This document shows positions 57,649 to 64,000 of a stretch of 64,000 nt of DNA, one piece after another; within the stretch, counting starts at the first letter, position 1, and each line of letters starts with the position of its first letter. The stretch spans positions 26,822-90,821 of the forward strand of contig VXAA01000911.1 in the NCBI GenBank assembly GCA_013399115.1, in the 5' to 3' direction. The stretch is from Anseranas semipalmata. Lineage: Eukaryota > Chordata > Aves > Anseriformes > Anseranatidae. Made by a program: the position numbers and the translations under genes. Under the pieces are notes generated by a model. It did not search any database. It saw only the letters and a list, made by a program, of their open reading frames with translations, and was not told the DNA's origin.

Positions 57649-60552
57649 CCTTAGCAGGGGCTCGCCTTGCAGGGGTGGCCAGTGATTCCTGGGTACTGTA
57701 TGCTGGAGGTTGATGTTACAGATTTACATGGTGGGTCCTGGCTCTTCTCTAAAAGACACCATCTCCCTCAAGGTGTTTCAGCTTGGGCAGAACAAGAGAG
57801 AGGCTCCAGGGCCACCAGATTCAGACCTCAACGTAGCCGTTGCGCTGATCAGCATTTTAAAGGCCTCTTGATTCAGGTGTCACCTTTCTGCTGGGCAGCG
57901 TGGTCCTGTTGCCAGTGATACCTCAGACACTTACAATGCATTCTGCCTCCCCCATGACTCTTCTCCTTGCCTCCATACCTCCCTCATGGAGGGCACCTTG
58001 CAGACAGACACTTTTATTTCTGAGTCGATGGACAGTCCTAGCATAACAATTGTCAGCCTCCTGTTTTATTTGATATGGAGCTGCTGATGTGCCAGAATTT
58101 TTTTGTTCATTCCCCCAGTGTATTTTGCAGTTATTAAGTGCAGTTAATAGCATAATATCTATTAGATGTTCTCGATATTAAATGGGTAGGCTGACAAAAA
58201 GCTGGAAATTGTGCAGCACTGAGTATTGTTGTCAGCATCTCCCTGTCCCCGTGTGAAGACTAAACCAGAAAAATAAAAAAAATAAATTCCAGCTGGGTCA
58301 GGACGCATCTTACCAAGGGTACTGTCATGAAGAGACTTGTACTGCTTTTGTACCACTTGAGAAACTTGGGTAACCTCAGAAGGTGATTTAGCCCATCTGC
58401 AATGTGAATTGTGCTCTTGGAAATGCTACTTCTCCTCTGGTTACAGAAGGAGCCAGCAGGAAGCATATTCCCATCACCCAATTGCCACAGTCTGGATATT
58501 AGGGTTTGTGTGTGTGTTTTATTATCATTTTTGTTTGTTTGTTAAATTCAGGCCAATAACATGGATGAAAGGTTATATTTCGGTGAAGTAGGAGACATGG
58601 GAAACTATTGTAGGGAAATGTAATATGGCTTGTGGGAGCCAGCTGAGAAAACTGATCTTGACAAGACTAAAATGGCTCATGCCGCTTTTAATACTGGTTT
58701 TGTACAAAGGGTAGGGAGGGTGGGGGCTTGGGTTCTTTATTCTGTGCCTTTGCTCAGGTGATGAAGTGCCAGTGGTGGGGTTTGATTTGTCACTGCATAG
58801 GGTTCGTGGAGTGTAAAGGATCAGATGTTTCCAGCATGTGTTGATACCAACAAAATAGCACATATTAATTTTAAAGGATGTAATAAAACATTACTTTGCA
58901 TGCTAGGATACAGTGTGGCAGTATTTATTAGCTCATTTACTTCTTACTATGTGCAGTAGCTCTTCTTTCTTTGCAGTTATTTCTTGTGGCTTCCTTTCAA
59001 ATGAATAGGGTGTCTGTCATCGGGTGACATTGGGCAAGTAAGCATTTCCTGGACACATTTGCTTCGTGTGTCTGGTGGCAAACATTAAACAGTTACCAGA
59101 ATAATACAATTTCCTCCCCATTTGCTGAATACAGGATATTAATGGAATAGTCAGTATAATCTGTTTGGCAATGGCTTATAGGCATGTTAAATGATGGGGA
59201 ACAGACTAATGAAGACCATCCTATTGATGGATAAGGGTGACAATTTACCAACCCCAGAGTAATTGAAATAAAACAAAGCTGCTTTTGCCTATTCTGCAGA
59301 GTGGCAGGCGACATGCAGTGTGTCCGTGCGGGGCCAGTGAGCTGCAGACCTCTGCAGGAGGTCCTGATGGGATGGGGCTGCTGCAGAGACCTGTTACCTC
59401 TTTGCAAGAAGTGAAGTCTCCAGGTCTTTCAGACATTCCAGGCATGACTTATTAATGAGCTTACAGACAGTCTTTGCAATGTGGGGGTCTTGCTGTCTTC
59501 CCCCTTGCAGTGCTCCCTTCCTTTAAGCAGTGAGAAGGGAATTGCAGAAGGTTCATGTAGGGAAGGAGAGCACGGCGCATGGTTTGGCATGGCTCCAGAG
59601 AGGACACAGGGCACTAAAAATGTCTTACTTGCCCCTGCTGTTAAACCAAAGAGGAAAGTCTCTGTGTATAACACAGACTCTGCTACCCTCTCACTGCCCC
59701 CACTGCAGGGATGTCTCCTCCTCTCCCAGGGACCAGAGCAGCAAAGCCAAGCTGGAGGGAGTCAGGGGTATTTTGCAAGGCAGAGACCTGACAAAGGCCC
59801 TGATGCAGCAGACAGTCTGAATTCTGTACAGAAATTTGCTGTGCTGGCACAAGATTTTCCTCCTGGTGGTAATATATTAAACCAAGGAGGCATGGCCAGA
59901 ATTTCCACTTTAGTGCAGCCTTTTCTTGGGTGAGTGCTCCTTGCTAGAGGCTGCTTACAGTGTCCCTTGGGATTTGATGCTAATGCAGCATTTAAAACAC
60001 CACTTTTTCAGTGTAAACACTAGAGATGACAAATGCTTTCTTTAATTTGTGAGAAGTGTTCCTAGTGTTATGTACTTACATATACCCAAGAGTCTATTCT
60101 CAAGACAGTACATGGGCCTATTTCCTATGAAAGCTAATTGCACTATTAGGAGAAGATCCTGCTAACTTAATAAGATACATATATTTGTGTCATAAGCAGA
60201 TTTTTGCTGAGGTGATAGAAATCCTGAATGGTGGCAAATTTTATTTGAAGTGTATTGTTCTTCCCTGTCCCTTCCTCTCTTCTTCCCCATGTCAAAACAC
60301 TTCTGGAAATAGAAAATTCTTAATCAGATTGAGACACACAATTCAAACTGAAGACAGGCAGCACTTAACTGAGCTGTAGGGGAATTCAACGTGCAAATAG
60401 CTTGAGGTTTTCTGTGGGATATTCAGGATGAAGCATCATTGCCGACAGGGCCGCATACGTTAAAGGTGTTGAAAACCCAGGGGAATGGCAAGCACTGTGG
60501 TGGAGGTGGTGCTTTTGTGGTGGACTTCCATTTGACCCTACTCTGACAGCCA

Positions 60553-60610
60553 CCCCAAGACATCATAGGGGTGGATCAAGGGTTTTATCCACCCCTGTGA
60601 TGGGGTGGGG
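60553..60610 (+). ncRNA. Strong pre-miRNA-like hairpin (candidate)
   Basis: CATCATAGGGGTGGAT (60,561-60,576) pairs with ATCCACCCCTGTGATG (60,587-60,602) through fifteen Watson-Crick pairs and a single T-G wobble over a 10-nt loop. After a 3x3 internal loop, five further pairs (ACCCC-side 60,553-60,557 with 60,606-60,610) lengthen the stem to 21 pairs. The one non-canonical pair is tolerated only in a plus-strand transcript (it would be A-C on the other strand), which mildly favours plus-strand RNA. Size, loop and internal-loop position fit a miRNA precursor. I do not recognise it as a known miRNA, and there is no expression evidence. Confidence 0.35.
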
Positions 60611-60674
60611 GTCTACCTTGGGATGGAGGGGAAGGTCTGGGACCGGGGTGACTGTTTCTACTCCTTCCCTCCTC

Positions 60675-60701
60675 TTCCTCCCCCAGCACTGGGGGAAGGA
60701 G
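60675..60701. other. 11-pair GC-rich hairpin
   Basis: TCCCCCA (60,679-60,685) pairs with TGGGGGA (60,690-60,696) around loop GCAC. The stem continues after one bulged A through TTCC with GGAG (one wobble). It lies about 70 bp downstream of the 60,553 hairpin, in a pyrimidine-rich segment. Confidence 0.45.
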
Positions 60702-63030
60702 TTGTCCTTTCCAGCCTGGCCTCCCACCCCCTTTTGGCATCCCACAATGCAAATAATCTTCATCTCCTCTGCACTTCCACAGATGGTTGCACTGCTATTA
60801 GGAGCTGGGCCTTGAGGTTTTGTAGCAGCATGATTTGAATTAAGTCTAATTTAGACCAAAGTTTTAAGAGCTATCTCCCCTCCTTCCCATGCAAAATAAA
60901 TTGGAGAGTTTAAATGCACTGTGTCTGGCTTGGAGGCATTTTCCTGTGGTTTATTACTTTGCTTTTATTGATGGGTTGTGTTTGCTCTCACATAAACTGA
61001 TTAATTTGAAGTCGATGATTTGTTTCACGGAAGTTGTTTGCACAGGGATGAAGACCGAATTAAGGATTTTTATGGGGTGGAAACTTCAGTTCCTACAGAC
61101 TTCTTCAGATCTTGGTTCTTCATCCTGCAAAGTTTGTAGAAACCCAGATAAAGTGGCCCTTGGCCAATATGTGAAGATGCAACCTGTCAAAGTAGATGTA
61201 GGGAAAGCAGGATAATATGTTAAATTACAGACAGCTTTTGAAAATTTCAGAATGTCCTGCTGAAGCAAAATGGAGCCTTTTTAAAGTGTAAGATGATCTG
61301 ATTCTGCTTCTTAATTTCCAAAAATAAGTACAAAATGGGAAAAATCAATCCAATTATATTAAAATATGAAGGTATGCAAAGTACAGTAGCATTAGATATG
61401 TATTTTTTTCACTATAAATACACCCCCAAGGAATCATTCTATTTTTAAGTTGAACTTAGTATTATGATAATGCAAAAGAAGTCTATAATTTATAATTCCA
61501 ATTGGAGGTGAAGAAATTTAACATGTCAGCTTCTCTATTCATTACCCCAGCAGTCAAGATTAACAGGCTGTTCCTTCACCTTTGCTGTCAATCATTTAGA
61601 TAGACCAATTATGGATTCAGTTAAAAATATATACATCAAAAGGGAAAAATGCAGCAGAAGAAGGTCCAACATACTAACTGTAAAGAAAAAAAAAAAAGGT
61701 ACATTTAGTCCTATACTTTATGAGCTTCATGGCCAATACTCTCTAACTATTACTCTGGTCATTGTGGAGGTGCCATATGGACTACATTGAGAAATGGTTC
61801 TTCAATGTTTGTGTGTTGGAAGAGAGCTGGTGACACCTGACAGTCACTTCTTGTACCATTTAGAAACACTCGTTGCCTGGTGGTTTAAAAAAAAGAATTG
61901 GGAGGAGGTGAAAGATGAGGTCTTATATTCATATTTGGGCCATGGCTTGCAGAGCTATTCACAGATGCTGAAACATGAGCATTCTGACTGGGTTGAGATT
62001 GCTATTAATTTTAAGCAGTAGTTTTAGGCGTTTTGAACCTTCAGGTCTCCAGTGCAGCTCTTCTTTAGCACTGAATTTAGAGAGTACTGTTTCCTCTTAA
62101 GATGTAAGATATAATTGCATTGACCTCTGTTCTGCCAGTACTAAATATTCAACATGCTCCAAAAAATCCACAGAACTGGAAGTGGAAAATCAGATTCCTT
62201 ATTGAGATGCATAAATAGTCGTGGGTTTAGTAATCTTGTTTTAAAGCAGCAGCATTCCTTTGGGGTAAGTTTATTATGACAAAATATACATGGCTAAACT
62301 TAAATATAGTTAACCTAATATGATCAGACTGATTTGGAGCAGAGGTAGGTCAACACTAAGTGCTTTTGAAAATCTCATCCAGACTCTCTAGAGATTAAGG
62401 CTGTGAGTGCAGAGCATCAGCCTAAGTCATGCTGAAGAGGCAGAAGGGATGTTTCTCAATGGAGAGAGGTTTCAGTAGGAAAGCAGGAGCACAAAACAGG
62501 CTGGAGGGGTAAGAAAGAGCTACAATCAGATGGCAAAATATCAAACTTTGCCCCAGGCATGAGGTGCTGGGGCTGGAAAGTTAAGCCATTTGTTTGCGTC
62601 CGTAATTCAGTGCTACCTGAAGTGTGTGTACATGGGCAGAGTCGCTAGTTTTGGATGGGTAGGGCATCATCTTCTCCGGTGTTTTGAGCATAACTACTGC
62701 ATGTAGGGAGTACAGATCAGAGGCTTCAGGCTACCAGCCATGGGTTTGTCTTTGTTTTTGTCTTCTTTTCAAAAGAAGGGTTGTTGCAAAGCCTGTGTTT
62801 TGTAACACTCATTGGAATCTCATAGTATGGGAACTTATTTCCAGTGCAACTTTTTTTTTTTATTTATTTTATTTTTTTATTACTTAAAAGTGCAGTATGT
62901 TAGGTATTTGTGTGGGTAGAGTCTTGCCGTTGAGCATGGGAAAAGGCTTGAGGGCTCTCCTCTTGAATCTCTATGAATAACACGTGAATGAGTTAGCTAA
63001 GGAGTTGAAAACGTAAGGTCTAGTGGAGGC

Positions 63031-63060
63031 CATGGAAAGAGTATCAGCATCCTTTCCATG
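63031..63060. other. Perfect 9-bp inverted repeat, 12-nt loop
   Basis: CATGGAAAG (63,031-63,039) pairs with CTTTCCATG (63,052-63,060). A GCC/GGC extension is possible across a 4-nt bulge. A few such repeats are expected by chance in a window of this size. Confidence 0.35.
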
Positions 63061-63971
63061 CATGGCTTCCTACTGAAATAATTGTAGCTGTGATAATTTG
63101 AAGTGTCCTCTAAGGTCTGAATTTGGCTTCTAGATCATGTGGATGTGATACGAGATTTGTCTGGATCCAAGGCATGCAGCGTCAGACCTTTTGCCATCAA
63201 TGAGGTGATCCGTTCCAAATGCCTCACCCTCAGATGATCTTTCTCATCATTAACACTTCATCCTGCAATAAAAAATTGAGGTGCTTATGATGGAAACTTT
63301 TGTACAAAACAGGCTATGGGGTCATTCATCTATATAATTCATCTGTGAAACGGGGTCAGTGTTTCAGTAGGCAGCTATCCTGCTGCCTCCTAGAAATTGG
63401 TTTCAAGAAGGAGAAGAGATGAACTCCCAGAGCTACAGGGTAAGGAGAAACCACCTTTCTGCTTTACCACCCAAACAGGAAGACAGAGTTGTCCCACGTG
63501 TTTTTGGGCCACTCCAAGCACTAGCTATCTTGTCTCACAGAAAAGGAGGTTCTCTGTGGCACAGCTTTCCCCATAGATGTCCAGGCTTGCTCTACCAGGG
63601 CTCAAGTGACGTAGTCTGTCTATACCAATACCTGTCCTTCCAATACCTTACTTGTTATATTGTTGGCAATTGCTATTAGAAAAGTGCAATCAAAAGACTT
63701 GTCCTGGCATGCTGGGATGTTGCACTGGACACCAGTCCAGTCAGTTGTGCAGAGGACTTGCAGTGGGGTTTACCCTGGTACCATCTTAAAAAAGTGACAG
63801 AAACAGTCAGATAAATCTGTTCTCTAAGGCTGACAGTGGGTCTGAGCCTGGTCTCCTGGTCTCACTCACAGTGGTGGTGTAGTGGTCCAGCACAGTAATT
63901 CCTACTTCCAAACTCCTGCTAATGAGGTGGGAATAGTGCACATCCTCCAGATGCAGCTCATTACCTGCTCG

Positions 63972-64000
63972 CCCCCCCCCCCCCCCCAAAAAAAAAAAAA
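63972..64000 (+). repeat. Poly-C followed by poly-A at the window end
   Basis: Sixteen C followed by at least thirteen A, running off the end of the window. The abrupt change between two homopolymers is unusual. It may mark a sequencing or assembly problem spot like the poly-G gap at 27.5 kb. Confidence 0.95.

Larger units (their letters stand above)
57649..63971. other. Unique non-coding sequence, 6.3 kb
   Basis: No recognisable gene. The longest frame (59,481-59,933 plus, 150 codons) has no domain features and several overlapping competitors. Two strong hairpins at 60.55-60.70 kb and one at 63,031 are listed separately. Confidence 0.6.

Noticed and set aside
59481..59933. 150-codon frame
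   Set aside because: No domain, no splice or promoter context, and an overlapping frame of 96 codons in another phase. Consistent with chance.

Overview
This window reads as non-coding nuclear DNA from a bird. Five chicken-repeat-1 (CR1) LINE pieces share the avian CR1 3' end (a GGTCCCTTCCA-type block followed by ATTCTATG-like octamers). Two long TG...CA segments resemble avian endogenous-retrovirus LTRs. There are no mammalian SINEs and no bacterial-style gene packing. The order of bird cannot be fixed from the sequence alone; the LTR types suggest a neoavian, held weakly.

Layout: 1-2.4 kb unique sequence with one candidate short exon; 2.4-2.96 kb a decayed CR1; 5.4 kb a CR1 3' scrap; 11.47-12.57 kb a long GC-rich solo-LTR-like element; 12.6-22.5 kb unique sequence with A-rich repeats; 22.5 kb a CR1 scrap; 27.5 kb a poly-G run entering a 14-base assembly gap; 29.8-30.16 kb a minus-strand CR1; 33.9-34.7 kb a young CR1 whose partial ORF2 frame is still open; 41.8-42.4 kb a dense run of short, mostly perfect inverted repeats; 46.2 kb a polypyrimidine tract; 57.1-57.65 kb a second, different LTR; 60.55-60.70 kb two strong hairpins; the window ends in a poly-C/poly-A block.

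No conventional protein-coding gene could be recognised. The only long frame with a clear protein identity is the C-terminal part of the CR1 reverse-transcriptase ORF. Other frames of 100-300 codons show no recognisable domain and look like chance frames in skewed or repeat sequence. A few short segments have good splice-site context and may be exons of a host gene or long non-coding RNA in whose introns this window lies; they are listed as low-confidence candidates.

The most unusual signal is secondary structure. Between 41,845 and 42,358 there are about ten short inverted repeats, including four with perfect arms of 10-12 bp and loops of 2-8 nt inside about 300 bp. By a rough estimate fewer than one such hairpin is expected in the whole window. 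A separate 16-pair hairpin lies at 60,561-60,602. These are inferred structured-RNA or cruciform-forming loci; no function is shown by the sequence itself.
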